This document shows positions 18,656-27,861 of a stretch of 39,462 nt of DNA, in pieces. Source of the stretch: Ignavibacteriales bacterium (GTDB taxonomy: Bacteria; Bacteroidota; Ignavibacteria; Ignavibacteriales; Ignavibacteriaceae); assembly GCA_012517155.1 (NCBI GenBank), contig JAAYVN010000047.1:1-39462 (forward strand), given 5' to 3'. Within the stretch, counting starts at the first letter, position 1. Each line of letters starts with the position of its first letter. The position numbers and the translations under genes are program-made. The notes beneath the pieces were generated by a model, which worked only from the letters and a program-made list of their open reading frames with translations, was not told where the DNA came from and searched no databases.

Positions 18656-19678
18656 CTAATACTTGAACCCAAGAATTGCATCAGCTAGTTCAGCCGGTCC
18701 ATGCTTTATTACATCACAAGCCGGTAAAGCAAACTCCTCTTTAATCCGCTCCCTTTCATAGTCAACTTCAGCTTGTGAAAATTTTCTGCCGTTAATTCCA
18801 AATCCAATAACCTTGCACGGGAAGAGTGGAGCGGTCATCGCTTCGTAAAGTTCAATTATTCTCTTCATCGGAGGAATTTTTACATGATCAAGATTCTTGG
18901 TAAACTCGCGCCCCATTTCGTAACACATAATTAACCCTTGCGGCATTGCACCGTGAAGCAATCCGAGCGTGACCGAAGAATATCTTGGGTGAATTATGCT
19001 GGCTTGTCCTTCAATTATGAGTATTTCATGATGCTGGTTGCGCAGAACCATCTCCTCCGCCGCACCGTTTACAAAGTCGGCGATCACAGCATCTATCGGA
19101 ATTCCGTCCCCCTCAAGCAGTATCCCCGTCTGTCCTGTTGCTACAAATTTAGCATCCTTCCCCCTTCTTTTTAGTTCAAGAGCTATTTCATAGCTTGTTA
19201 TCATCTTTCCGTTGCTGCAATCGTTCCCAACGGTTTGAATCCTCAAAGTTGTCTCTTTAATCCCCTTGCGGATTGCCACTTTCTTAAAATCGTTCTTGCG
19301 GATATCAACAAGCTTCGCTTTGTGTTTACGGGCTGCTTCAACAAATTCCGGATCATCGGAAAGATACTTGTGAAGTCCGGATACAACTGTCATTCCTTTT
19401 GAAATGGCTTCCAGAATTATTGGTCTCCATTCATCGGGATATCCCCCCCCGGCTGTTGCAACTCCAAGTAAAAATGTGTTTGCCTCCGGGAAATCATTCA
19501 AACTTCCGATAATTGGAATGTTTGTTTCAATTCCAAGAAGCGGACTAACCGGTTCCCCCGTCTTTGTCCTGTCAAACAAGGCAAGTACTTCTTCCGGTTT
19601 ATAGCAAATCAGATTTATTGCAGTTTTTGCATGTTGAACTGTAGTCATCCCCTCAGTAAGAATTATCATTTTTCTCAT
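18656..19678 (-). CDS. DUF1611 protein (DgcN-like, candidate D-glutamate N-acetyltransferase family)
   Basis: This 340-residue protein has an N-terminal Rossmann-like domain (about 1-140, with GVATAGGGYPDEW) and a C-terminal P-loop-like domain starting GNDCSNGKMIT (151-161), which is the DUF1611 signature region. It also has IIEGQASIIHP and YSSVTLGLLHG. Some DUF1611 proteins (DgcN) have been described as N-acetylating D-glutamate, with an enolase-superfamily racemase, DgcA, acting next. Which reaction this member performs is not readable here. It is the second gene of a probable two-gene unit behind the alpha/beta hydrolase (33-bp gap). An enolase-superfamily racemase-like gene exists in the window at 38297-39409 but is distant. 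Confidence 0.75.
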   Translation of the reverse strand: MRKMIILTEGMTTVQHAKTAINLICYKPEEVLALFDRTKTGEPVSPLLGIETNIPIIGSLNDFPEANTFLLGVATAGGGYPDEWRPIILEAISKGMTVVSGLHKYLSDDPEFVEAARKHKAKLVDIRKNDFKKVAIRKGIKETTLRIQTVGNDCSNGKMITSYEIALELKRRGKDAKFVATGQTGILLEGDGIPIDAVIADFVNGAAEEMVLRNQHHEILIIEGQASIIHPRYSSVTLGLLHGAMPQGLIMCYEMGREFTKNLDHVKIPPMKRIIELYEAMTAPLFPCKVIGFGINGRKFSQAEVDYERERIKEEFALPACDVIKHGPAELADAILGFKY

Positions 19679-19711
19679 AACAGTATGTAGTATCGCGGTT
19701 TTGTTTCCGAA

Positions 19712-20521
19712 TTATGAATTAAGCATTTCAATTATTAGTCTTGCAACTTCTTCCGGATTGTCATTCATTGCAAAGTGACTTGCGTTTGGCACTTCAAATA
19801 GTTTAACCAGAGAAGATTTTTTAAGTGTCTCCCGGTTCTTTTGCGTAAAACCAATATCATCTTTATCACCCCTCAGATAATAAACCGGAACTGTTGTGGT
19901 GATTAGTCTTTCATCTAGATCAGGATGACGGATAAGATAATCAAAATAACCAAGGAATATTTCTGCAGCGATTTTTTTTGGTATCAGTTTTGCATCCCGT
20001 ACAACCGAAGCCAGATCATCGGGATCCTTAAAATACGGAGTAAAGGCGGATTTTATCGAGGCGTAAGTAACACTCCACATAAGCCCCTTGAGAAGTTTAT
20101 TTCGGCTGTATTTATCCAGCATCTTCATATCTTTAGTCTCCGCATCCCGGCACAGGGATGGAGAGATAAGCATGAGTTTCCCCTTGAACTTCCTTCTGAA
20201 AGCGACCTCTATCAGAACATTTGCTCCAAAGCTGTGCCCGAGAATCAAATTAACTGTCTCAGCCTCCGCAATTGCCTCTACAGAAGCAGCATAACTGCTG
20301 ATGTGGAAGTCAAAATCATCAGGAAGCAGATTCCCTTTGAATCCCGGAGGATTTCCGCCTATTAAATGAACCCCTGCCTCCTCAAGCGCAGAGTTATTCA
20401 TTAATTTTGAAAACACAAAGTCGGAACCCATCAATCCGGGTATTAAGAGAACCTTGAATTTAGGAGAGGGAGGAATCTTGTCAACTACTAGCCAACCGGC
20501 AGATTTTCTTTCCTTGTTCAT
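19712..20521 (-). CDS. Alpha/beta-hydrolase fold protein
   Basis: The roughly 269-residue hydrolase has the oxyanion-hole region LLIPGLMGSDF (about 25-35), nucleophile elbow GHSFGA with S97, an acidic residue in LRGDKDD (about 217-221) and the catalytic His in NASHFAMND (about 248). There is no signal peptide, so it is presumably cytosolic. The fold covers esterases, lipases, thioesterases and others, and the substrate cannot be assigned. GGAG lies 6 nt before the ATG. It is probably co-transcribed with the downstream DUF1611 gene. Confidence 0.85.
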   Translation of the reverse strand: MNKERKSAGWLVVDKIPPSPKFKVLLIPGLMGSDFVFSKLMNNSALEEAGVHLIGGNPPGFKGNLLPDDFDFHISSYAASVEAIAEAETVNLILGHSFGANVLIEVAFRRKFKGKLMLISPSLCRDAETKDMKMLDKYSRNKLLKGLMWSVTYASIKSAFTPYFKDPDDLASVVRDAKLIPKKIAAEIFLGYFDYLIRHPDLDERLITTTVPVYYLRGDKDDIGFTQKNRETLKKSSLVKLFEVPNASHFAMNDNPEEVARLIIEMLNS

Positions 20522-20925
20522 TTTACACTCCTATACTAAAGTCAAAAATAATTCCGCACCAAAAATAATTTAATTCCCACAAATAGCCAAATAATTTCTT
20601 CTCATCCGCAAACAGATTGCATAAAGCGTATTAAATTTCTTTATTTTTTTGATCTATAAGTTTATAATAACACCCATCTGTCAAAAAAAGTCATTTATTT
20701 CTGATTTTTCACAGCTCAAATCAAACATATTACCGCCAACCACTCTAACGTTCTTGGTAATGCAATGTCTTTCTCCCCTGTCTTAATACAATGTAACAAT
20801 ATTCTTTTGAATTCAAAAGAGAGATTTAAATCACAGGTACAAAAAATATATAATTTATTTCTTGATTATCTCAGGAATTTTTTTGAATTTTCGCTATGAA
20901 AAGACTTATTTGTTGAGAGGTGTTT
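20522..20925. other. Divergent 400-bp A/T-rich intergenic region
   Basis: No ORF or RNA gene is seen. It separates the divergent alpha/beta hydrolase and giant T9SS genes and must hold both promoters. The one clear element is an 18-bp perfect palindrome at 20803-20820 (listed separately). Confidence 0.7.
20803..20820. promoter_or_regulatory. 18-bp perfect palindrome, candidate operator
   Basis: TCTTTTGAATTCAAAAGA is a perfect dyad centred on GAATTC, about 105 bp upstream of the giant T9SS gene. It could be bound by a dimeric regulator or could form a small cruciform. It has no T-tract typical of a terminator for either flanking gene. Confidence 0.35.
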
Positions 20926-23900
20926 ATGTTTAAGAATTTTTCTGTGCTTTTTATGTTTGTGTCATTTTTTTTATTTAATTATTCTTTACGACCTCAGGGG
21001 GTGGTGGAGATAGGAACTGGAACCGGTTATCAGCGTCAACCGCTGGGTATTTATTATGGTTACGAGCGTGCTGCGGCATTATATACAGCTGCAGAAATTG
21101 GCCCGCCCAAATCTATTCAAGCTCTCGGCTGGTTTGTATCTATTAATAGCGGACAAAGTATTCCGGCAAAAATCTATCTGAAGAAAACAACCTCAGTATC
21201 TATGACCTCTAATACTTGGAGCAGCATGATTGCGGGTGCAACTCTTGTCTATGAGGGGAGTCTGACGTGCAATTCATCGGGATGGAAGAGTATAGATATT
21301 GATGATTTTTCTTACGATCAGGATAATCTCCTTGTCCTTTGCGAAACAAATTATGGAGGCACTGGCACTTCATCATATCCTCAGTTCAGATATACTTCTT
21401 CTGGTAGTAACTTATTTCAATCATGGGCGAGTGATAACAGTATCCCACTGGGTGTAGGAACTCTTTCCACAAACCGCCCCAATATACAGATTTATTATCT
21501 TTTGGGCGATATGTCATTTTCCTCTGCAACTACTCAACAAGGGACTACTGCAAGAGTATTGGTCGGAGATATAAACCAGGAAATTATAAAACTTAATATT
21601 GTTACATCTGGTGCGCAAAATCCGATAAGTGTCTCCTCGATTACATTCAACACTAATGGGACTACTTCTTCGCTTGACGTAACCCGGGCATCTGCTTATT
21701 ATACGACTACCGATAATTTCTCAACCGATATTCCCTTTGGTAGTCCCGTGTCCAATCCCTCGGGTTCTTTCTCTGTAACTGGAAATCAGGTTCTGAGTAA
21801 TGGAAATAATTTTTTCTGGCTTGCTTACGATATTAGCGGAAGCGCAACTGCAGGAAATTTTGTTGATGCAGAGTGTTCACAATTTATAACCTCGGAAACC
21901 GGCGAAGCTCTGAGAATTCCCGACATTACTTCACCTGCCGGATCAAGAGAGATAAAAACACCCATGAGCGGTACTTACTCTATTAAAAATTCCGGCGGTG
22001 ATTTCTCTTCTCTGTACGCCGCAGTCTCGCAATTAAATGCAGTTGGATTGAGCGGAAGCGTTATTTTTAATATCCAGGATGGTGAGACTTTTGATGAACC
22101 GGGGCTTTCAAATATTACTGTTTCGGGCACAATAGAAAAAACTATAACTATTCGACAGTCGGGGGAGGGTGCAAAACCTGTTTTGATTTTTACGGGAACT
22201 ACCGGGAATTCCGATGCCGCGATAAAACTTTCCTCGGCTTCCTATGTAGCTATTGAGGGTCTTGATATCCGGAACGGAGAGGGAAATATTGTTGAATATG
22301 GAATATATATGCTCGGTACTTCAACCACTGGTTGCAGATACAACTTGGTCAGGGATTGCTCTATTGCTCTTTCGTTAAATAGCACTTATACAAAAGCAAT
22401 TTATCTATTTAGTTCCGCCTCGTCAAACGCCGCTGCAAATTCTTATAATAAGTTTTACAATAATATTATTAGTTCATCTTATTATGGTTATTATCTGACT
22501 GGTTCCGGCATTTATCCTGATAGCAGCAACGAGGTGGGAACTATAGATGGAGGAATCAGCACTCTGAGAAATTGTGAAAGGGCAGGAATAGGTTTATCCT
22601 ACCAGGTAAACTTTAATGTTTTTAACAATGATATAAGTTTTTCATCAACCTTGGGATATTACACCGGTATTGAAATACAAAATGGATCAAACACTGGAAA
22701 TATATACGGGAACACTATCCACCACATGAACCACTCCGCAGGAATATCAGGTAATTCGGGATATGGGATGTATCTTACGTCGGGAGCAAATATCCACGTA
22801 TATAAAAATCTTATTCATTCCTGTACAATAAATGATGGCTCATTTACAGGAATATTTGCCGGTAGGATAACCACACTCCATCTTTTTAAAAATCAGATCT
22901 ACGAAATCACCAATCAAAGTTCTAATCAGAAGGATATTTCCGGAATCACCCTTGATTTCGGCGAGATGACCGCCTATATTTATAATAATTTCATTTGGGG
23001 ACTTAGTGCGCCTTCAAGCAGTGGTTTTTCTGTTAGAGGTTTAAAACTTATGGGGAGTAGCACTCCTTCTAATTATTATTTATTCCATAATACTGTGAAT
23101 ATAGCTTTTGAATCATCTAATGCGGGTAATATCGCCGCTGCATATTACTCAAATGATGACCCGGCTGTGATCGATTTGAGAAATAATATTTTTGAATGTA
23201 TATTATCAGGTACTTACAGTAAGAGTCTTGGACATTATAGATATGCCTCTGACTTCACAAATATCTCGGCTAACTCAAATAATAATATTTATTTTTCGGG
23301 AACCCCCTCTGCCTCAAATCTGATTTGTTACGATTCTTATACTCCGGCATCATACCAGACACTTGCTGATTATAAAACCGTCCTGGTAACAAAAGAACAG
23401 TCATCTTTCTCCGAGGATGTTCCTTTTGTTAGTGTATCAAACCCGCATATAAAAAGTGATGTGCCCACTAGAGTAAAGGGGAGTGGACAAAGAATTTCAA
23501 CCCCTTTTCTTATAACCGACGACATTGATGATGAAATCAGGAATCAAACTTTTCCGGATATTGGTGCAGATGCGGGGAATTTTATTGCAATAGATGAAAT
23601 TCCTCCTGTGATTGAGTATTCTGCATTAACCTCAACCACATCCACAGATAGCAGGACATTAAGTGTATCTATAGAAGATCTATCGGGTATTAATACCTCA
23701 AGTGCAAAACCTAGAATTTATTTTAAGAAGTCAACTAATACAAACAACCTGAATGATAATACAAACTCAACAGACGGCTGGAAATATTCAGAGTCTATTT
23801 CTTCCTCGTCACCTTTTGAATTTACTATTAATTATGGACTTATTTTCGGAGGAGTAACAAGCGGAGATTCCATCCAGTATTTTATTGTGGCGCAGGATGT

Positions 23901-26900
23901 AGCCACTACTCCGAATGCAGCAATTAATTCTGGAACGCTGAATGCACCTGTTACCGGAGTGGGACTCACCGCCCCCCACTTTCCGCTTTCCGGAATGATT
24001 AATGGCTATAAAATAGTTGGCATGATCACCGGCACATTCACCGTTGGCGTTGGGGGAGATTTTGCCACGCTTACTCTTGCTGCTGCCGATTATAATATGA
24101 AACAGCAAACCGGTCCCGTTGTTTTCTCCCTTATTGATGACACCTACCCGGGCGAAACTTTTCCAATAGTATTTAATGAAAATGCCGGTTCGAGTGAAAC
24201 GAACACCATCACAATCAAACCTGCTTCTGGAAAAACGCCGGTAATATCTGGTTCCTCTTCACAAGCTCTGATTAAATTGTACGGAGCAGATTACTTCATT
24301 ATCGATGGTTCTAACGGGGCTAAGGGAACTGACAGAAGTTTGACTTTTGCAAATACATATACATCATTTAGCGGTACAAGTTCAAGCATTTGGCTTGCGG
24401 GCGCTTCCGCAGGTGCCGGGTGCCATCATGTAACAGTTAAAAATTGCAAACTCACTTCCGGATATAATAACTCTGGTTATTATATAGTGTTTTTCGCCGG
24501 TGGGAATACCATCGGAAGCGATGGTTACGATCACGATTTCCTTACCTTAGATAATAATGAACTTTATAATTCCGCTTATGGAATATATCTTTTTGGTAGA
24601 ACCGGAGGGAAATACAATAACATTTCTATTACAAATAACACCATCGGAGCTTCAACAGGAAAACTTGGTAATATGGCATTATATTTATACAATTGCGAAG
24701 ATGTCATTGTTCGTGGAAATACAATTCAAAATGTAGAATATGGTTCCAGTAGCCTCACTGCAGTACTCCTTAGCGCGGGAGTTAGGAATGTTATGTTCGA
24801 AAACAACGATATTCATTCTGTCCGGGCAAGCACTTCTTCTTCCGGTGGTGGTGCATGCGGTTTGGAAATCAATACTGCCGAAAATCCAGCAAATATAACA
24901 TTATCGAATAATATTTTTTACAATATATCCGGATCTGGTTATACCGCGGGCTCAAACCGAGCAGTTACGGGAATTAAGTTAAGCTCGGCTAATGGCGTTT
25001 ATCTTTATTATAATAGCGTAAATCTTTATGGTAACTGTAACCGTTCAAGTGCAACAAGTGATGCAAGTTATGCACTTTATATCAATAGCGGTTCTACAGG
25101 CGTGACTCTCAAAAATAATGTTTTCAAAAATAGTTTGGAGAATACTACCGGGGTGTCAACTGCTTATGCAATTTATTCTGCAGCACCAAATACGAATTTT
25201 GCTTCAATTGATTATAACAATTACTTTGGCGGGGGCAATGAGGGGGTTCTTGGCTTTCTTGGATCTGCTAGATTGACTATTGCCGACTGGAGAACAGCTA
25301 CAGGTCAGGATATTCATTCACAAAATACAAACACATATTTCCAGTCGAACTCCGCTTTGTATGTGCCTAATAATTCATCAATAATCGGTGGTGGAACTCC
25401 GGTTATAGGAATTACTTCTGACTATGCTGGAACTTTACGCAACGAAACTATTCCTACTATAGGAGCCTTCGAAACCGGCTATAACCCCACCCCAATTGGA
25501 TGGTGTAATCTGCAGTCCCCTGGAACTTATTCCAAAGGAGAAGGAACTCTTGGCTTTGATATCTATGCACGTGTTTATATCGACGGCATTACTGCAACAG
25601 CTGGTGCAACTACTGATCTGGAAGCATATATTGGCTACTCTACCGTAAATACAAATCCTAATACTTGGACTAATTGGACCCGCGCTACATTTAATGTCCA
25701 ATCGGAAAACAACGATGAGTTCAAACTCACTTTAGGAGAAAATTTTGCACAGGGGACATACTACTTCGCTGCAAAATTTGTTTACAAAGGTATGGAACCG
25801 AGATATGGCGGCTATAGCTCGGGCGGCGGTGGCTTCTGGGATGGTACTATTTATGTCTCGGGTGTGCTTACGGTAATTAGTTCAACCATTGGCTGGTGCA
25901 ATTTGCAGCACCCATCAACGGTAACTCAATCCGAGGGAGGCAGCTTTACTGTTTATGGAAGGGTTTATTCAGACGGAATTACAACCTTGAATGGTGAACA
26001 ACCCGGTTTAAAGGCTTGGGTTGGGTGGAATTATACAAATACCGATCCATCCACTTGGAGCGAATCTCAATGGGCAGAAGCTTCTTTTTATGCTGAGTAC
26101 GAAAACAATGATGAGTATAGCGTTGATATAGGTCAAAATATCCAAATGGGTACAGCTTATTACGCTACAAGATTCCAAATACTTAGCGGTTCTTATTCCT
26201 ACGGTGGATACAGCGTCAGTGGTGGTGGGTTTTGGGATAATAACAGTCACGTTTCTGGTGTCGCCACAGTAAATGAAAAAATTGTTTCCTCTTTCCCCTC
26301 CTTCGAGGGTATGGAGAGGGGATACGCCCCACCGGCGGGTTGGAGGGACGCCGATAATAAATGGATTCTTGGAGATAACTCATGGGCCGGTGATTTCGCC
26401 ATCGGCATAGAATACGACCAAAATGGTACCCTCACAACTAATAAGTTCGTTCTCCCAGCGAATATGAGAATGAGTTTTTACTGGCAGGATGATGACCCTT
26501 TCTCCGGACCGTTAAAAATGGTTGATAAGAAATCCAACTCCATAAATGGAATTGAAGAAGAACCATACGATAGAACATTTTTCGAGATAACTACGGATAA
26601 TGGGAATAACTGGACAACACTGGCTACTTTGTCCGATCAACAAAATTATGGTTCCTATGATCGCGAGGTTTATGACCTCTCCTCATACGGAGGGAATACA
26701 GTTTCTTTCAGATGGAGAAACGTTACCGATCAGTCATTTGATGCTACTGGATTTCTTTTGGATAACCTCAAAATTGAAAAGACTCCTACCGCAATATCAA
26801 CAAAAACGATTAGCAGTTTTTGGGGAATTTACGATTTTACGGGTACAGACATCAATCTTTCCTCTGTTGATAATACATGGTACCCAATAGAAATTACAGT

Positions 26901-27765
26901 CGAAAAGATAGAAGGAAGTCCCGGAGGAATACTCCCCGGAACGCTAAACAATTTTGCCCCTTATTATTGGGTGATCATTCCTGATGAAAATACTGATAAT
27001 GAGTGTTATGCGATTATTAAAATTGATGTGGCTGGACTCTCGGGAATTAACGATTATTGGGATCTGCATCTGCTTAAAAGAGATAATCCATCCGATACCT
27101 GGATTGATCTCGGCACTCCTTATTCAGTATCGGGAACAATTCTATCTTTCGAAATAGAAAATGGTTTTTCTGAATTTGTTATCGCTGCAGATGAGACCAA
27201 CCCACTGCCTGTCGAACTCGCTATGTTTAATGCAAGTGCAAATAAAAGAGATATTACCCTTACATGGAGAACCGAGACGGAAGTTAACACCTCTCATTTC
27301 TCGGTTGAAAAAAAGAGTGGAAACGGCGAGTGGCTGAAAATAGGTGAGGTCAAAGCTGCGGGAAATAGTAATTCTCCTAAGGATTACTCCTTTACCGAAA
27401 CATTGCTTAATTGTGGACTTCATACATATAGGTTGAAGATCACTGATAACGACGGCACTTTTAAATATAGCCTGGAAACGGATGCTTCTGTTGATATTCC
27501 TAGTGTATATGCACTGTCTCAGAATTATCCTAATCCGTTTAATCCTGCTACTGTTATAAGTTACCAACTTCCGGAAGACAGCAAAGTGGTTCTCGAACTT
27601 TTTAATATTACTGGTGAAAAGGTGGCTATACTTATTAATGAAGAAAAACCCGCCGGTTACTATAATTACAACTTGTTGGCAACAACTCTTTCAAGTGGTG
27701 TTTATTTTTATAAATTTACTTCTGGTAATTTTATTGGAATCAAAAAAATGATACTGATTAAATAA
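20926..27765 (+). CDS. Giant beta-helix surface protein with T9SS sorting domain
   Basis: About 2279 residues. The ATG at 20926 is preferred because GAGAGG (20915-20920) is well spaced from it and overlaps an upstream in-frame GTG. After the signal peptide (about 1-24) come a beta-sandwich region (about 30-185) and a BNR-associated N-terminal-like domain (about 190-335). Two right-handed beta-helix modules follow (about 350-860 and 1030-1510), each opening with a G-x-(Y/F)-GGDF-x-(S/T)-L motif. Next are two tandem domains starting IGWCNLQ (about 1525 and 1655), a choice-of-anchor J/MAM-like domain (about 1790-1955) and a T9SS type A tail with NYPNPFNPAT. Beta-helices suggest polysaccharide binding or cleavage, but no catalytic residues could be assigned. 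It should be secreted through T9SS. Confidence 0.88.
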   Translation: MFKNFSVLFMFVSFFLFNYSLRPQGVVEIGTGTGYQRQPLGIYYGYERAAALYTAAEIGPPKSIQALGWFVSINSGQSIPAKIYLKKTTSVSMTSNTWSSMIAGATLVYEGSLTCNSSGWKSIDIDDFSYDQDNLLVLCETNYGGTGTSSYPQFRYTSSGSNLFQSWASDNSIPLGVGTLSTNRPNIQIYYLLGDMSFSSATTQQGTTARVLVGDINQEIIKLNIVTSGAQNPISVSSITFNTNGTTSSLDVTRASAYYTTTDNFSTDIPFGSPVSNPSGSFSVTGNQVLSNGNNFFWLAYDISGSATAGNFVDAECSQFITSETGEALRIPDITSPAGSREIKTPMSGTYSIKNSGGDFSSLYAAVSQLNAVGLSGSVIFNIQDGETFDEPGLSNITVSGTIEKTITIRQSGEGAKPVLIFTGTTGNSDAAIKLSSASYVAIEGLDIRNGEGNIVEYGIYMLGTSTTGCRYNLVRDCSIALSLNSTYTKAIYLFSSASSNAAANSYNKFYNNIISSSYYGYYLTGSGIYPDSSNEVGTIDGGISTLRNCERAGIGLSYQVNFNVFNNDISFSSTLGYYTGIEIQNGSNTGNIYGNTIHHMNHSAGISGNSGYGMYLTSGANIHVYKNLIHSCTINDGSFTGIFAGRITTLHLFKNQIYEITNQSSNQKDISGITLDFGEMTAYIYNNFIWGLSAPSSSGFSVRGLKLMGSSTPSNYYLFHNTVNIAFESSNAGNIAAAYYSNDDPAVIDLRNNIFECILSGTYSKSLGHYRYASDFTNISANSNNNIYFSGTPSASNLICYDSYTPASYQTLADYKTVLVTKEQSSFSEDVPFVSVSNPHIKSDVPTRVKGSGQRISTPFLITDDIDDEIRNQTFPDIGADAGNFIAIDEIPPVIEYSALTSTTSTDSRTLSVSIEDLSGINTSSAKPRIYFKKSTNTNNLNDNTNSTDGWKYSESISSSSPFEFTINYGLIFGGVTSGDSIQYFIVAQDVATTPNAAINSGTLNAPVTGVGLTAPHFPLSGMINGYKIVGMITGTFTVGVGGDFATLTLAAADYNMKQQTGPVVFSLIDDTYPGETFPIVFNENAGSSETNTITIKPASGKTPVISGSSSQALIKLYGADYFIIDGSNGAKGTDRSLTFANTYTSFSGTSSSIWLAGASAGAGCHHVTVKNCKLTSGYNNSGYYIVFFAGGNTIGSDGYDHDFLTLDNNELYNSAYGIYLFGRTGGKYNNISITNNTIGASTGKLGNMALYLYNCEDVIVRGNTIQNVEYGSSSLTAVLLSAGVRNVMFENNDIHSVRASTSSSGGGACGLEINTAENPANITLSNNIFYNISGSGYTAGSNRAVTGIKLSSANGVYLYYNSVNLYGNCNRSSATSDASYALYINSGSTGVTLKNNVFKNSLENTTGVSTAYAIYSAAPNTNFASIDYNNYFGGGNEGVLGFLGSARLTIADWRTATGQDIHSQNTNTYFQSNSALYVPNNSSIIGGGTPVIGITSDYAGTLRNETIPTIGAFETGYNPTPIGWCNLQSPGTYSKGEGTLGFDIYARVYIDGITATAGATTDLEAYIGYSTVNTNPNTWTNWTRATFNVQSENNDEFKLTLGENFAQGTYYFAAKFVYKGMEPRYGGYSSGGGGFWDGTIYVSGVLTVISSTIGWCNLQHPSTVTQSEGGSFTVYGRVYSDGITTLNGEQPGLKAWVGWNYTNTDPSTWSESQWAEASFYAEYENNDEYSVDIGQNIQMGTAYYATRFQILSGSYSYGGYSVSGGGFWDNNSHVSGVATVNEKIVSSFPSFEGMERGYAPPAGWRDADNKWILGDNSWAGDFAIGIEYDQNGTLTTNKFVLPANMRMSFYWQDDDPFSGPLKMVDKKSNSINGIEEEPYDRTFFEITTDNGNNWTTLATLSDQQNYGSYDREVYDLSSYGGNTVSFRWRNVTDQSFDATGFLLDNLKIEKTPTAISTKTISSFWGIYDFTGTDINLSSVDNTWYPIEITVEKIEGSPGGILPGTLNNFAPYYWVIIPDENTDNECYAIIKIDVAGLSGINDYWDLHLLKRDNPSDTWIDLGTPYSVSGTILSFEIENGFSEFVIAADETNPLPVELAMFNASANKRDITLTWRTETEVNTSHFSVEKKSGNGEWLKIGEVKAAGNSNSPKDYSFTETLLNCGLHTYRLKITDNDGTFKYSLETDASVDIPSVYALSQNYPNPFNPATVISYQLPEDSKVVLELFNITGEKVAILINEEKPAGYYNYNLLATTLSSGVYFYKFTSGNFIGIKKMILIK

Positions 27766-27788
27766 GTCACTTCAGTATCTAAAAGATT

Positions 27789-27820
27789 AAAGGCGGATTC
27801 ACTTCAATCCGCCTTTTCTT
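27789..27820. terminator. Bidirectional terminator between convergent T9SS genes
   Basis: An 11-bp perfect stem, AAAGGCGGATT / AATCCGCCTTT, with a 6-nt loop lies between the giant + gene and the convergent - gene. T-rich sequence follows on both strands, so it can serve both transcripts. Confidence 0.85.
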
Positions 27821-27861
27821 TACCCCGGTTTGCAAAAACAAATATTCTGCTTAATAATTTT

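Noticed and set aside
23809-24108. Antisense reading frames inside the large surface-protein genes
   Set aside because: They have no start signals or recognisable domains and mirror the Ser/Thr/Asn-rich composition of the sense genes.
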